This document shows positions 1-11,910 of a stretch of 64,000 nt of DNA, piece after piece. The DNA is from Neopestalotiopsis rosae (lineage: Eukaryota > Ascomycota > Sordariomycetes > Amphisphaeriales > Sporocadaceae), in NCBI GenBank assembly GCA_023078685.1, contig JALGAS010000004.1:3472001-3536000 (forward strand), in the 5' to 3' direction. Positions within the stretch are counted from its first letter, which is position 1; each line of letters begins with the position of its first letter. The position numbers and the translations under genes are program-made. The notes beneath the pieces were generated by a model that was given only the letters and a program-made list of their open reading frames with translations, searched no databases and was not told the origin of the DNA.

Positions 1-807
1 ATTTCTCCGTAACGACATAACTTCCAGCAGCTCGAGCCCTCTCCATGCGAGCGACCACGGCGGGCATCTCCCTCTTCAGCTTGGTCAGCCCCTGCACAGC
101 TCTACCGTACGCGAGCTCGACATCTTCCTGCCTCTCCAGCTTGTCCAGATTGAGGCCGCCGCCGCCGACCGCCTTCTCGCGCTCGGCAGCATCCGCACCG
201 TCGCCGTTGTCGCCGCCGGCCGTAGTAGCATTCTTTGTCTTGGCTGCTTCGAGCGCCTCCTCATCCTGCTTCAGGCCCGTCTTGAACGCCTCGGCGTGCG
301 CTGCCGCCGTCGCCGCGGGCACGGATTTCTTGAGCGCGGCAATGTCGCGCAGCAAATCCTCCTCCTCGCGCGTCAGGTCTTCCACGCGGGCGCGCAGCCG
401 CGGGTCAAAGGGCGTGTAGACAATCTCGGGCTCGGCGGGGCCCTTGGACGTGGGGTCGTAGTCGGGGGAGAGGATGGCGAGGTCGGGCGATATGTCGTCG
501 ATGCCCATGCCGTTTATGGATAGGTTTGGCGCCGAGAGTGTGAATGTCTTTGTTATGTACTAGAGCAAGAGTGTCAGGTCTCTCATTTTGTGCCCTTTCC
601 CTTGGCTTCTCATGCGTGTCTTACCTCTTCTACGAGCTCTTCGATCCGATTCCGCAGCTCATCTTCGCCCTGTGCGCCCTCGACGGGCGGGAAGGCCTCA
701 TTGACGCGCTCGGCGGCGGCGCGCCGGACGTTGGCGAGCAGGTACGTCAGGTCCTCGGGACTCTGCAGCTCAATCTTGCGCTGGTGTGCTGATACCGCCG
801 TATCCAT
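1..807 (-). CDS. mis14: Kinetochore protein Mis14/Nsl1 (3' end cut by window edge)
   Basis: Subunit of the Mis12/MIND kinetochore complex, which links centromeric chromatin to the Ndc80 microtubule-binding complex in the nucleus. Exons read complement(1..559, 625..807) with a 65-nt intron (GTAAGA...CTAG). The start is the ATG at 807, because the protein then begins MDTAVSAHQRKIELQSPEDL, the conserved N-terminus of fungal Mis14; a start 18 nt upstream is also in frame. Family hallmarks seen are the N-terminal RRAAAERVNEAFPP segment, LSAPNLSINGM just after the intron, and C-terminal heptad-like helices (LNLDKLERQEDVELAYGRAV). About 247 residues are visible with no stop before base 1, so only the extreme C-terminus is missing. 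It is a conserved housekeeping gene and marks the less variable flank of the window. Confidence 0.88.
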
Positions 808-1781
808 ATTCTCTTTCGGTACCAACGGTTGAAAAGGAGTGTAAATGCTTTCGTGGGACTGCAGCAGCCGTCGATTTCCAGGATCAACTGTTGCTGTCGC
901 AATGTCTACTTACAGCGCCCAGTACGAGGGGCCTCTTATCGGCTTATCGAGTTTGTCCCTGCATAACCTTGTGCATCTTGGCACTGCAAACGAACGGCGC
1001 GCATAAGTGGGGTCTTGTGTCTACGTCAAATGCATAACATTCCATTCATTCGTTATTTCAAATGGCATAGAGCAACTGCGACTATAATCCCTCTAAAGCC
1101 AGGGACGGCACGCTCAAATGAAACCTTCCCGCCCCATGCCAATTGTCCTGTATGTCTTGCCCACGTCATTCCTCCAGGCAGGCCTGGACTCTGTTCTTTA
1201 TGCTTCAGTCATCTTGAAGGCATACAATATAATCACATCGAAAATGCGGCGCATTTCGATCAGATTTCCGCTATTTTAATTATCTTTCAATTTCCTGCAC
1301 GATCCTGGCTTGGAAGAGTCGATAATCCAAAATGCATGGCTAGCTGTTCGGTTATTTATCTAGCCACCCTCACTGGTTATATGCTTCGATTGGCCTCAGG
1401 TACTAGGTCTCGCCTCCAATGCCAGTTTCAAATAACAACAACAGAACAAAGTCGGAACGATAATCTTTGACGAAAATGTCACTGATATTTGTCACATAGG
1501 AGCCCATTTGCAAATCATAGCAAGAATTCAACGCCAGCTTGTTTATGGGCATCTGCCGAAGCCTAGCGCCACAGTAATTAATACAAGCTCAGTTACATGC
1601 CAGTGTGAATCGACAAGCAAATATGCGAATAGGTCGCAAAAGTTTTGAATATATATCTGTGAGACTGCTTAATATTGCCAAGCAAGATGGAACTTCATGA
1701 AATGACTTGCTATTCAAAGCTTTGAGCAGCTTCCCAGCTCAGTCGCATCGGAATAATTGATTCCTTCCAGAATCCGTGATC
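808..1781. other. Intergenic, no gene seen
   Basis: Upstream region shared by the divergent Mis14 gene and the secreted-protein gene. Open frames here are short, lack family motifs and have no splice-linked continuation. No RNA gene or repeat was recognised. Confidence 0.6.
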
Positions 1782-2984
1782 ATGCGCACCGTCGCTGCTG
1801 TTGTAGGGCTCGTTTGCCTCATCATCACCAACATGGCGGTTCTAGCGGTCCCAACGGGATCTGTATGCGACAATGCCGACATTCAATACTTTTGGCCTTT
1901 GTCAGCGGAGCCGGATGTACAGGGCCTCTGTTCAACGATATACCCAGTGCCAGCTATTACGAGAACTACGAATGTGACCTCGGCATTTACTGCAACTACT
2001 TTCATCTCCACTACTGCATTTTCCATCTTGACTTCAGCAACCACAGAGATCGATATCTTTTCTGTCACGATACTGGAGACAGACACGATCACTGATTCCT
2101 CGACAGTGATCCTGACTTCTACTACAAGCCCCACAAGTCTCACACCTGTCAGGGCCAAGCGTACGAGGAAGGGATGTGGCGCCATCCCAACTTCCTCTGC
2201 TGCTCCATCTGCTCTTGACAATACGACGGTTTCGACGCCCGCGACTTCGTCTACACTATCATGATCGTCCTCAGACTATAGCTTGACCTCGTCGACCTCT
2301 ACCACCTTGGAATCATCAATACTTACTGCGCTCAGCTTTGGCACATTCAGCTCTGATTCGTCGAATTCTAATGGCTTCACCTCCACAACATTGACCCCCG
2401 AGCCGTCATCGTCCATCGTAGCGAGCTCTGCCGCCAGTACGCAGGATCTTTTCTCGGACTTCCTGACGGCAGAGCCATCCATTGCTTCGACATTCTGCTC
2501 CTGTATCAAGACTCCGGAGACAACAACGTTGACGGTGAATGTGATTGCCCCATCTGAAATATCAATAACGGTGACAGTAACCAATCTTGACGTTGTGTTG
2601 AGCACTGTCATCGATACAATCACTTCCACGGCGATGGACGCTACTACGACTACAACAACGTCAACTACGACAAGTACTACCCTCAAGCCTGTGCCAACGA
2701 CATGTGCCGATATCAACAACGGCGAATTTTCCATTTTCCCCAACACCAGACCGTTCTCAGTGGCATGTAATGCTGCCTTTGAGGTCCAAGGTGAGCCCGA
2801 CGTCATCCGACAAACCACCACTGCAAATTTCAGGAGCTGCATCGACTTGTGTGCCACAACCGATAATTGCGCAGCTATCAATTACGGGCGGGAAGATCAA
2901 GTTTGTACACTCTTGAAGAACTGGACTCCTACAGAGATTGACAATTTCCCCGGTTACGACCGAGCAAAACTGATTGGTGGCTAG
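1782..2984 (+). CDS. Ser/Thr-rich secreted protein with C-terminal PAN/Apple-like domain; in-frame stop or unresolved intron
   Basis: Starts at ATG 1782 with a signal peptide (MRTVAAVVGLVCLIITNMAV). A long Ser/Thr-rich stretch follows, typical of O-glycosylated wall or surface proteins. The last ~95 residues carry six cysteines in a PAN/Apple-like pattern, including FRSCIDLCATTDNCAAINYG and CTLLKNW. One TGA at 2262-2264 interrupts a frame that otherwise stays open from 1782 to the TAG at 2982-2984. An intron at about 2161-2274 (GTACGA...TCCTCAG, 114 nt) would remove the stop and keep frame, but its branch site is distant, so this is inference. Otherwise the gene is a pseudogene or two pieces. 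Its function is unknown; adhesion or wall association is the usual guess for this architecture. Confidence 0.5.
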
Positions 2985-4633
2985 ACTGAAATTCCATAGA
3001 ACTAGCCACTTCTCAAGAGTATAATGCTAGAAGTAATGTATTCTCATCCATCAGACCGCATTAGTCTACCTCACTTCAAAACGCTAGCAATTACGATCAA
3101 TCGTGAAATATGATCCAGACATATCGATTTTATTCAACCAACGTGCTTTACTTGCCTATATTTATTTTCCTTCCTGATAGTCGCCTGTATGCTCATTACG
3201 TTAGGTTCAAGGTGCCACAATTGCGCCTGTTACACTCAGAGATAGCGCCGGACACGAAGCCAGAGAATGCGACGTCCGTTTAGGTACATCACATCCCATT
3301 TGGTCAAAGCGGATGTTGAAGTTGCATTCCATCATGTATCAAGTTTCCTGAGCTCTTTGAAAACTTGACTCTTTGGGTAAGTCTATTATCTTTCGGCTTG
3401 CGTCTGTCTATATGAACATTCCCCTAATATCAGTCCCCGTCGTGGTTAAGAGACCTTGGCAGACGCTATAGTCACTCATTTAGATGTCCGAAGAATGTTT
3501 CGTAGATACGATACCACCATGTTTCACTTGTAGCAATGTACAGACTCATCATGCCGCGCAATCACCTTCATAGGCGAGGGCTGGTCACTGCCGACGTTCT
3601 CAACAAAGCTTTGCAGCATAGGAATGACCTTTAAGGTTCGATCGGCCGCCTTTCCTTGTCATTATGTCGCATTGGGACCCCGGATTTTGATGCAGCTAGA
3701 CACAGCCCTGCTTCGGGACACTGTGCCAAGACTCCATGCGAGGCTGGATGCAGTTGACCAATGCTGATTCAGGCATGCCTACCCTTTTCACAAGCATATG
3801 TCAGTGTCCGCATAGACCGGGCCTAGATGGAGCCTCCGCATATGAGAATGCCGGCCGAGAGGTCTCCACCCTTGACCAGTTGACCGGCGTCGTGTGCGGA
3901 TGGCTTTACCCCACACCTGCGCGTGTGCAGGTCGCAACAACGGACCTCTTGTCTCCGGTGTCACCAAACCTTTTTTAGACCAAGCCGACAGCCGAGGACT
4001 CTCGATTGGTTGAATATCTTCTTTATACTCCGACCAGGTAGTATTGCCCTGTCAGACGCTCCGCGCTTGCCACGGTCCATTGGTAACTTGAAGCCTGAAG
4101 TAGGACATCGTGGACTAGGCATACTCCAACCTCCAAGTCACATAAGATGTCACCTTGAACATTTTGCACGAATCGAAGTTCTTCCAACCTCTAGCGTCCT
4201 CCTTTTGCTCACGCGTGCTCAGCCCGACTCTCTATTCCAAATCGGACGCGACGTCTCCGACTACCAAGGCCTTGTGGACCGGGGCTCTGCCTAGGCATCG
4301 TTCGACGTGGAGAGGCAGTATGATGGCATTCTCACTTGTGCTGAAGCGATTCAAGGTCCGTATGAGCCGGTCATGGCTTCTGATTGAAGGAAACACGATC
4401 TACCTCCGTACTGCCAGGTTTGGTCCCTGGAAGCAGTCGCCACTCCGAAACAAAGCGGTCGTCAATAGACGCCACCATGACCTGATCGACGTGAAACAAT
4501 TCCGGTCATGGCCTCACGGATCGTGTTGGGCGATTTCTGGTTGCCATCTACTACCCAGCGCGCATCTTGCCCCTGGCCAGGGACAAGCGTGCGTGCATGG
4601 CTAGCGATGATTCAGGTCATCATATACACGGTG
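2985..4633. other. Intergenic region upstream of the GH7 gene
   Basis: About 1.65 kb with only short, unconvincing open frames. It contains CCCCAC at about 3909, which fits the CreA/Cre1 carbon-repressor consensus; this is a short motif and could be chance. Confidence 0.45.
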
Positions 4634-4640
4634 TATATAA
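4634..4640 (+). promoter_or_regulatory. TATA box of the GH7 cellobiohydrolase gene
   Basis: TATATAA lies about 97 bp before the ATG at 4737, the usual spacing for strongly induced fungal cellulase genes. Confidence 0.6.
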
Positions 4641-4736
4641 CCCAAGATCGCTCCTCTAGACCCTGTGGCTCTTGAACAATACAGCATTAAACGACGACCA
4701 AGAATCATTGAGAAAGAGAAGTCCTTGATCGGCACA

Positions 4737-6338
4737 ATGATCTCCAACCTTGCAGCATTTCTTTCGCTGGCCAGCCTCGCGGCTTCTCAGCAGGTCGGCA
4801 CCCAGCAGACCGAGACTCACCCCTCGTTGTCATGGAGCCAATGCACGGCTTCAGGTTGTTCGACCAAGAGCGGTTCAGTTGTGGTCGATGCCAACTGGCG
4901 CTGGCTTCATGATGTGAACGGCACAGAGAACTGCTACGACGGTATGTTAGACTGAAAAATCCAAGATGATATCCCATTACCTGGGATACATATGCCAAAG
5001 AATAATCAAGAAGCTGACGTAGTGTCCCTCTGCAGGAAACGAGTGGACCGATGTTTGCAGCACCGAGACCGACTGTGCAACAGATTGCGCTATCGAAGGC
5101 GCCGATTACTCGGGAACATATGGAGTTACCACCAGCGGCAACGCCCTGACCCTCAAGTTCGTCACCAATGGCCCATACAGCACCAACATTGGTTCACGCA
5201 TGTACTTGATGGCCAGCGACAGCGCCTACCAGATGTTCACCCTGTCTGGTAACGAGCTCGCCTTCGATGTCGATCTTTCCACCGTCGACTGTGGTCTGAA
5301 CGCCGCTCTCTACTTTGTCGCCATGCCCTCGGATGGTGGCATGTCCTCGCAGCCAAACAACAAGGCTGGTGCCAAGTACGGAACTGGATACTGCGATGCC
5401 CAATGTGCCCGTGATCTCAAGTTTGTTGGCGGCAAGGCCAACATTGAGGGTTGGGTGCCATCGACCAACGACCCCAACGCTGGAGTTGGACCATACGGGG
5501 CCTGCTGTGCCGAGATCGATGTCTGGTAAGTGATATGTTCGCAAGGCTGTACATCGTGATCCGTTTGTCTGATATGATTGATTAGGGAATCAAACTCCCA
5601 CTCATTCGCTCTGACCCCACACCCTTGCGAGAACAACGCCTACCACGTCTGTGAGACCGACGGATGCGGTGGCACCTATAGTGAGGACCGGTTCGCCGGC
5701 GACTGCGACGCCAACGGCTGCGACTACAACCCCTACCGCAACGGCGTGACCGACTTCTACGGCAAGGGCAAGACCGTTGACACCAGCAAGAAGTTCACCG
5801 TCGTCACCCAGTTCGCCCAGAACAACCTCACCCAGTTCTTTGTCCAGGACGGCGTGCAGATCGACATCCCCGCCCCCGCCTTTGACGGCTTCCCCGACGA
5901 GAGCTCCATCACCCCAGAGTACTGCGAGGACGAGGTTACCGTCTTCGGCGACCGAGACCGCTTCTCTGAGGTCGGAGGATTCTCCAAGGTCAACTCGGCC
6001 CTGACCTCCAACCCCATGGTCTTGGTCATGTCCATCTGGGATGACGTAAGTGACACAATATTCCACAAGACACACTCGGTACTAATAGATACGTTATAGC
6101 ACTACGCCAACATGCTCTGGCTCGACTCTTCCTACCCTGTTGATGAAGCCGGTACCGAGGGTGCTGACCGAGGTGACTGCGCCACCACATCTGGTGTCCC
6201 AGCCGATGTCGAGGCCTCCATTCCCAACGCGTAAGTCAATAGCTGAACACTCGCTCCATGTATACCCTTGCTAATTTTCTCTGTAGCCAAGTCATCTGGT
6301 CCAACATCCGCTTCGGTCCCATCGGATCGACCGTCTAA
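4737..6338 (+). CDS. cbh1: GH7 cellobiohydrolase, no cellulose-binding module
   Basis: Secreted glycoside hydrolase family 7 enzyme that releases cellobiose from the reducing ends of cellulose chains. Exons join(4737..4941, 5036..5525, 5586..6045, 6100..6230, 6287..6338) give 445 residues, with good GT-AG introns of 54-94 nt. A signal peptide ([17 protein letters not shown]) precedes [16 protein letters not shown], the typical mature GH7 N-terminus. The catalytic motif EIDVWE spans residues 228-233: Glu228 nucleophile, Asp230 and Glu233 acid/base, by analogy with Trichoderma Cel7A. Exon 3 begins in the middle of this motif. Many cysteines of the GH7 fold are present ([19 protein letters not shown]). 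The protein stops right after the catalytic domain ([14 protein letters not shown]) with no Ser/Thr linker or CBM1, so it is the single-domain type. Carbon-source regulation is likely but not shown. Confidence 0.95.
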
Positions 6339-6678
6339 GCAGAGTTTCATGCCGGCGCACCAATTAGAACTTGGTGCTCTAAAACATTCGTTCTCATGAT
6401 GGCATGACTACCTGGAAAACTACATTCTTCTGTATATAGTTGATACACATGTTTACACTTGTGCGTATGTAAAAAGCCAATATTGCGGCGCTTCATATAT
6501 CTGAAATAAAGTTGTCTGCCAAGTTGTCGAATCTTGCCATAGTTGCTCCACTGGAGTATGCGTGGAGTGTTCGTCATGCTCGCGGGTAACCTAGCCACTA
6601 TCTTACACATGGCAGTACTTAATCGACCGACACCGTTTATCGCTTTCACGAAATACACAATATGCCAATATCAGATAT
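6339..6678. other. Intergenic between convergent genes
   Basis: Shared 3' region of the GH7 gene and the FAD oxidase gene. An AATAAA-like signal (gaaataaag) is present near 6502. No gene is seen. Confidence 0.5.
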
Positions 6679-8218
6679 CTATAGTCGCGCCAAGGGCTTC
6701 TGAATGGCAAAATCCTGAAACTCGCCAAGCTCACGCTCTGGATTGGGATGAGGATCCGATCCGCGCTTGTCGTGTTGTTTGCCCGGGCGCCAAGCCCATT
6801 TCTCAGCAAACATGGGATCGAGTTTTGATTCCAGCATGTCTGCGACGTATTTGCCAATGATTGGGAGGAATTTGAATCCATGCGCGGATCCGCCCGTCGC
6901 GAGGTAGAGACCTTCGACCTCAGGATGCTGATCACAGTTAGCGGGGGGGTTTTGAAAATGCCAACGGCGCCATCGCATGATTCTCAATTTGAACTTACAG
7001 AATCTACCAGAAAATGGAGGTCTTTGGTGTCCGTATCCCTATGTATTCAACGAGATTAATATCAGATCGTGATGATATACTGCGATGAAGGTTCACGTCA
7101 CTCACCAACATATTCTAGTCTCAACCCATTCCCTATCCGCCAGATCCGGCACAAACTCTCTCACCCATTCACGGATCTCACGCTCCACGGTCTTGGGAAT
7201 ATCATCTCTAGGGTTGTCCTGCCGGTATCTGGGCAAGCTGATGCCAGGCTTTTGCAAGTCTTGCAAATGAGAACATGTTAGCTTTCCACGTTTCATAAAA
7301 AGGACAAACCTCGCACATCGAGCACTTACTCTTCTTATTGGTAACAAAGTTGACGGTGGCCACCTTGATAATGCCGTCGCGATTCGGGGGGAAGATTATG
7401 CCTTGTTCAAAATGATCCACAATCTTGAGCGTCGAGTACTTCTCGGCTTCCTCGGGCGTCAACTGGATATGCCCGACAATGTGGCCCTTGGACACGAGCT
7501 GGCCCTGAAAGTCGAGGAGTTCCGGTGAAGCGGCCCCGGCGCTGATGACGACCATGTCGGCGTAGTGCCGGGCGCCGCTCGCCGACTCGGCTCCAATGCA
7601 GCGCCCCTTGGCGTCGTACAGCAGCTTGCGCACCCAGCCGTCCTGTCCAGACACGTACCGGACGCCCAGGGCCTTGGCCGCGCGCGTCATGGCGGCGAGG
7701 GCATCTCCGCTCGTGGTCCAGCCGGCCCAGGGGTTCCACCAAATCTGCCAGTCCTTCATATCTCCCGTGAAGGTGGGACTAATCTGCTTGGCCTCCTCGG
7801 CCGTCACCTTCTTCACCCCGGTGATACCCATCTTCCGCTGGTTCTCCACCGAAGCCTCGATAAACGGCAGGCTGACATTCTGCGCGGCGAGGAACCAGCC
7901 CGTCTGCCGAAACATGCCCGCAAAGATGCCCGTGTCCCGCTTCCACTCGGCCATGGCCTCGACGCCGAGCCGGGCGTACATGGGCTCCGAGTAGTCGCTG
8001 CGCACAATCTTGTTCAGGTCCGTCGAGGCGGCAATGGGCGACGGGCTCTCGAACCGGTCCACGATGGTGACGGTGGTCCCCGGCGACGCGGCCAGGTCCA
8101 GGCGGCGGGCGAGGTGGTAGGCTGCCGACACGCCAAAGGTGCCGCCGCCCACAAAGAGGATCGACTTGCCGGCCAGCGGGGAGGCGTTGCCAGCTGGGGT
8201 CTTTTGTTGCTCGACCAT
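6679..8218 (-). CDS. FAD-dependent amine oxidase (sarcosine / fructosyl-amino-acid oxidase family), likely peroxisomal
   Basis: Oxidises a secondary amine (sarcosine, pipecolate or an Amadori-type fructosyl amine) with FAD, releasing H2O2. Exons complement(6679..6927, 6999..7038, 7106..7259, 7330..8218) give 443 residues. The Rossmann FAD motif VGGGTFGVSAAYHLARR is near residue 24. The conserved block RICWDTDTKDLHF places a cysteine at about 347 where the family attaches FAD covalently. ATGGSAHGFKFLPIIGKYVAD is the C-terminal signature. The protein ends in ARL, a variant peroxisomal targeting tripeptide that fits an H2O2-producing enzyme. Exon 3 is only 40 nt, but both flanking splice sites are strong and the frame is kept. 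The exact substrate cannot be told from sequence. Confidence 0.88.
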
Positions 8219-9863
8219 TTTCTACAAATATCTATCTGCTGCTAATCAGAATTCCAAGGTACTCTCAGACCGGGAGACGCTGTGATTATGATCCTTGAAT
8301 ATAAAGGCGTGCTAGGAGCCTGCCGTGTGATGGACGCACCTAATGACAATGGCCGTTGATGTTGTAGGCTCGCAAACCACTGTTCAATTGCAATGTCAGT
8401 ATTGACGCAACAACGAGAACGCAGATGGGGGGTTTTGCCTGTAGGCATGTCCACAAACGCCCTATGAACTGACCCCACCGGTCGTGCGGTGTCCATGGCT
8501 GCACGCCGGCGTCGGCGCCGTGGCCCTGGGTTCGGGGCTGCCCCGAACATTTGGTGGGGAATAGTCACTCTTCGGATGTTATGTTATTAGCATTCGGATG
8601 TAACACATCGTCATTCGAATCTATCCATCTATTGTACTTGGTCGAAGACTTACCTTGCTTAGGTGTTTCAATGAATCTTCTATGAAGAAGAAATATTTTC
8701 CACTATCACATTAATTGCGGTAAAACAGAATCTACGCCGTTCAGTGTGGTACTCAAGGAGCTCCGGGCTTTTCCACCGGCTATGGCGGGAGCATTACATC
8801 GCCGCGCCCACAGGTTGAACCTCAACCAGTGGGAAGTGGGCTTTGCTCCGATAGCCAGCGTTGCCTAAAAGCAACGATGATTGTACCTTTCATAGGCCAT
8901 GCAACCAAAACATCCAGTAACGCGCCGGGGAATTCGGAATAACAACGGGAATGCGTCGGTACTTACCTACGTATTTGGGTAGCGCTTGGGCGTCCTTGCG
9001 CTCAAGACGCGGGGCGAGCCGGGTCCGATGCCACTATTTGTGCAGTGCGGCTCCAATCTGATCCCGCCTGAAAGTGAACAGGGCCTTTGGAAAGATCAAT
9101 AGATCGACAATCGTTCTCATGGTTTTGCGACAATTTCTTTATAGGGTATGAAGGCCTCATTCTGAGTGAGAGCGTTTTTGATATTTCCATACGCTACATC
9201 ATCACTGGTCTGGACTTTACAGATACAGTCCTCGACCTAAGCAGATCGGCTCACAAGTATGATCTAATCCAAACGACGATCTCTCTCCCACCCGCATCTC
9301 TTCAACCCTTGGAAAATAGTAGCAGATGAGCCAAGGTCAGGTCTCCATCAATGTTGAAATAAGAATTCATAGTACTGTTTCACTTCCGACAGTACAAATG
9401 AACGGTTCCTTGAGAAGTATCAGCCTTTTAATAATGATCAGTTATCGACTGGCCGACAAACCGATTTCTCATTGTAATTTTTCTTTTCTCTCGTAGTATG
9501 CAGAAGTTGATGCGTGTCGAAACCCTAGGACCTTTCTGGAAAGTCGCACAGATGTCAGTGGACTTGAATGAGCCACAGCAGTATCACTTCAAGGCAGGAG
9601 ACTCCACCCCGGATTCTGGTATCTGAGAAATACAACGAACGCTGGCGAGAGCAGTCGTAAATTCAGAGCCGGCCCAATGGTCTCAAAAACGGGAATGAGA
9701 AGCCTAGTCGCTAGGATAAGCCCCAATTGAGCATTCTGCAGACATGTGCTCCAGCGATAACGATGAAGGCTTCAGAGGGCGTTCTAATAAGTTTCGTAGA
9801 ATGACTACATTGTGACAGCTTTTCTTGAGAATGGCATTATTGTGCGTCTGTGCCACCAGATTC
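8219..9863. other. Intergenic, no gene seen
   Basis: About 1.6 kb with only short, motif-free open frames on both strands. It probably includes the promoter of the FAD oxidase at its left end. Confidence 0.5.
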
Positions 9864-10152
9864 ACGGGCAGCCTGGTCACGAGCAGCCCGGTCACGGACA
9901 GCCTGGTAGAAAAAGGATGTTAGAATCCGCGGCTGACCTGTTCTTCTTGAATACATGCCTGTCTTGCTTCCTGTCTTGCTTGACGGGCTCTTGCCCCGAC
10001 TTCATGGGCAGCCTGGTCACTGGCAGCCTGGTCACGGGCAGCCTGGTCACTGGCAGCCTGGTGAAAAGCAGCCCGGCCACGAGCAGTCTGGTGAAAAGCA
10101 GCCCATAAACGGGCAGCCCGGTCACTGGCAGCCTGTTCACGGGCAGCCTGGT
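9864..10152. repeat. 15-bp minisatellite (consensus GGGCAGCCTGGTCAC) in two blocks
   Basis: Block one (9864-9907) has about three units. Block two (10004-10152) has about ten, with variants such as AGCAGCCCGGTCAC and AGCAGTCTGGTGAA. The unit is a multiple of three, so every frame stays open through it and yields 5-residue periodic peptides on both strands. This explains several spurious open frames here. Confidence 0.9.
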
Positions 10153-10248
10153 AGAAAATGGATGTTAGAATGCGCGGCTGACCTGTACTTTTTGAATACA
10201 TGCCTGTCTTGATGCCTGTCTTGCTTGACGGGCTCTTGCCCTGACTTC
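9899..10248. repeat. Direct duplication of a ~104-bp segment, spacing ~245 bp
   Basis: The stretch beginning CAGCCTGGTAGAAAA and ending GGGCTCTTGCCC-GACTTC occurs at 9899-10003 and again at 10144-10248. There are about ten differences, including a small TTCC/GATG change inside a CTGTCTTG tract. The second copy overlaps the 3' end of the minus-strand ORF 10165-10653, so the first copy is a decayed duplicate of that gene end. The minisatellite lies between the copies. Confidence 0.85.
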
Positions 10249-10653
10249 TGTTCTCATACTTCGCGGCACTGGCGGATCTACAACCTGTAGTCTCCGGCCG
10301 TGAAAATCGCGGCCGTCAAGTTGGAGCCTGGCGAAGTCGGCCCTCTCCTTGGTCGGCAAGGCGAGGTGGCAGTTCATAAAGCGAACATTTCCTTCAGATG
10401 CATATGTTTTGGATCGCGCAAGAGTCCACCAAAATACAGCAACAGTGACGCCGATTTGTTGGAGTTCATTTTCTAGGTTTTGTCGCATGGCCATTTCATC
10501 ATGTCTATCATGTCCGGCATATATTTCGGATATTAATATGATACATTGGGCGTCATATGACGTGATGTATGTCTGGTCGCGCGAATTGCATTGTCTATGC
10601 TGGAATGACTGGCTTTGGCTGGTTGAAGGACCTGGTGCAGCGGGAGACTCCAT
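10165..10653 (-). CDS. Small hypothetical protein with RRM-like segment
   Basis: Single open frame of 162 residues from ATG 10653. Residues ~95-130 (NVRFMNCHLALP then ADFARLQLDGRDFHGRRLQVV) resemble strand 3 to strand 4 of an RNA-recognition motif (RNP-1-like V-x-F, A..L.G..F.GR.L.V). The N-terminal half has no match I recognise, and a canonical RNP-2 strand is not obvious. The C-terminus (ARARQARQASRQACIQ) is Arg/Gln/Ala-rich and lies in the duplicated segment. No introns or signal peptide are seen. It could be a genuine small RNA-binding protein, a decayed gene or a chance ORF; the duplicated end favours instability. Confidence 0.35.
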   Translation of the reverse strand: MESPAAPGPSTSQSQSFQHRQCNSRDQTYITSYDAQCIILISEIYAGHDRHDEMAMRQNLENELQQIGVTVAVFWWTLARSKTYASEGNVRFMNCHLALPTKERADFARLQLDGRDFHGRRLQVVDPPVPRSMRTEVRARARQARQASRQACIQKVQVSRAF

Positions 10654-11910
10654 AATGCCACTGGATCAGATGACTGACAATGAATACGAAGGAGTTGGGG
10701 ATGATAGGACCAATGAAGAAACATATGCAGGTATCGCGAGTAATGGTACCTAAATTTTCTTTTATTGTTGTTGTTATTGTTAACAGTGCCTTGCAAAATG
10801 ATAAAATTTGTTTGGGAGGAGTTGATAACGACCATTGCTGCTTCCATGGCTCATCAAAAACTGAAGTGACGTTTTTGGCACGGAGTGTTGTTTCCAATGC
10901 CAGGAACTTGGCGAGAAACTAGACTATCGATGACCAAAGATGTCTACACTAGTACCCAACGCAGTGCTATGAGCTTTCATCGGTCATATTCTCGCGCTGA
11001 TAATTGATAATTTACGTCTAGCCGGATACTCACAGCAGCTGAAGGATGAGGACATTTGTTCTTAGTCCCAGCGCTCCGTACCTTTGGAAGACTGAACTTC
11101 ACCGATTTTTCCTCTTTGATTCTGGAAATTTCACATCAGATTATAGTCTATAGCAATGTTACGTTCGCCTCATGATCGCAACCTATCGTCGGAAACTTTA
11201 CCCAATCAATTGGCCTAAGTGCCCCTCGAATGGTGAAAATACCAACCGTGGCTACGGAATTTAGCTGTGAGGCAATCATTTCACAGAAGGGACAAACAAG
11301 AACAAAAAAGAAACAAATCGAGACAGGGTGTTGCAACCTGACCCAAAGACAGTATGAAAGTATGGAGGACCGATCGCATGCTGTCAATCCATTGTCGTTG
11401 TGAAAGGCGGGGGAGTGACTATTTTTAGTACTGGACATGGTCACACCGCTAAAGGATTGGCATCTTATAAACTTCTTGGCACCCGCGCACTCCAGAAGTC
11501 GTCTGATCGTGACTCCAGGTCTAGACTGAGCTCCACGCCTTTCGCAATCCTACGTTTGACAGACCGAAACGGTGACAGCTTCATAAATTTACCTTACAAT
11601 TTCTGTATCCTGGGCGCAATGGAACACTGATCCATGTGCCTGTCGCTTGGGATCTAGCTCCTAGCCACGCCCGGACAACTGTAAGGCCCGACAGGCAGCG
11701 GTTCAATCCGCGTCAATGGCGCCCTTGCCACAAATACCTCAAAATATACATAGAAGCAACAATCATGACATTATAGAATAAATAGACAGAGCGATACTCT
11801 CTACACCGCTCGCACATGCTCCAGGAAACTTACAGCATTATTCGCAACTGCAATTTCACTTCTTCGAGATATTCCAACGCGTCACCACAGCCCACAGCCC
11901 ACAGACCAAG
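10654..11910. other. Intergenic, no gene seen
   Basis: Contains the GNAT gene promoter at the right end. Short open frames lack motifs, and no repeat or RNA gene was recognised. Confidence 0.5.

Noticed and set aside
3736..4604. Open frames of 80-150 codons upstream of the GH7 gene
   Set aside because: No motif, no signal peptide, overlapping frames and a plausible promoter role for the stretch.
9864..10152. Short regular repeats as a possible CRISPR array
   Set aside because: Units are contiguous 15-mers without spacers, in a eukaryotic genome; this is a minisatellite.
9812..10212. Several open frames reading through the minisatellite as repeat proteins
   Set aside because: A 15-bp unit without stops keeps all frames open; the peptides are by-products and have no flanking domain.
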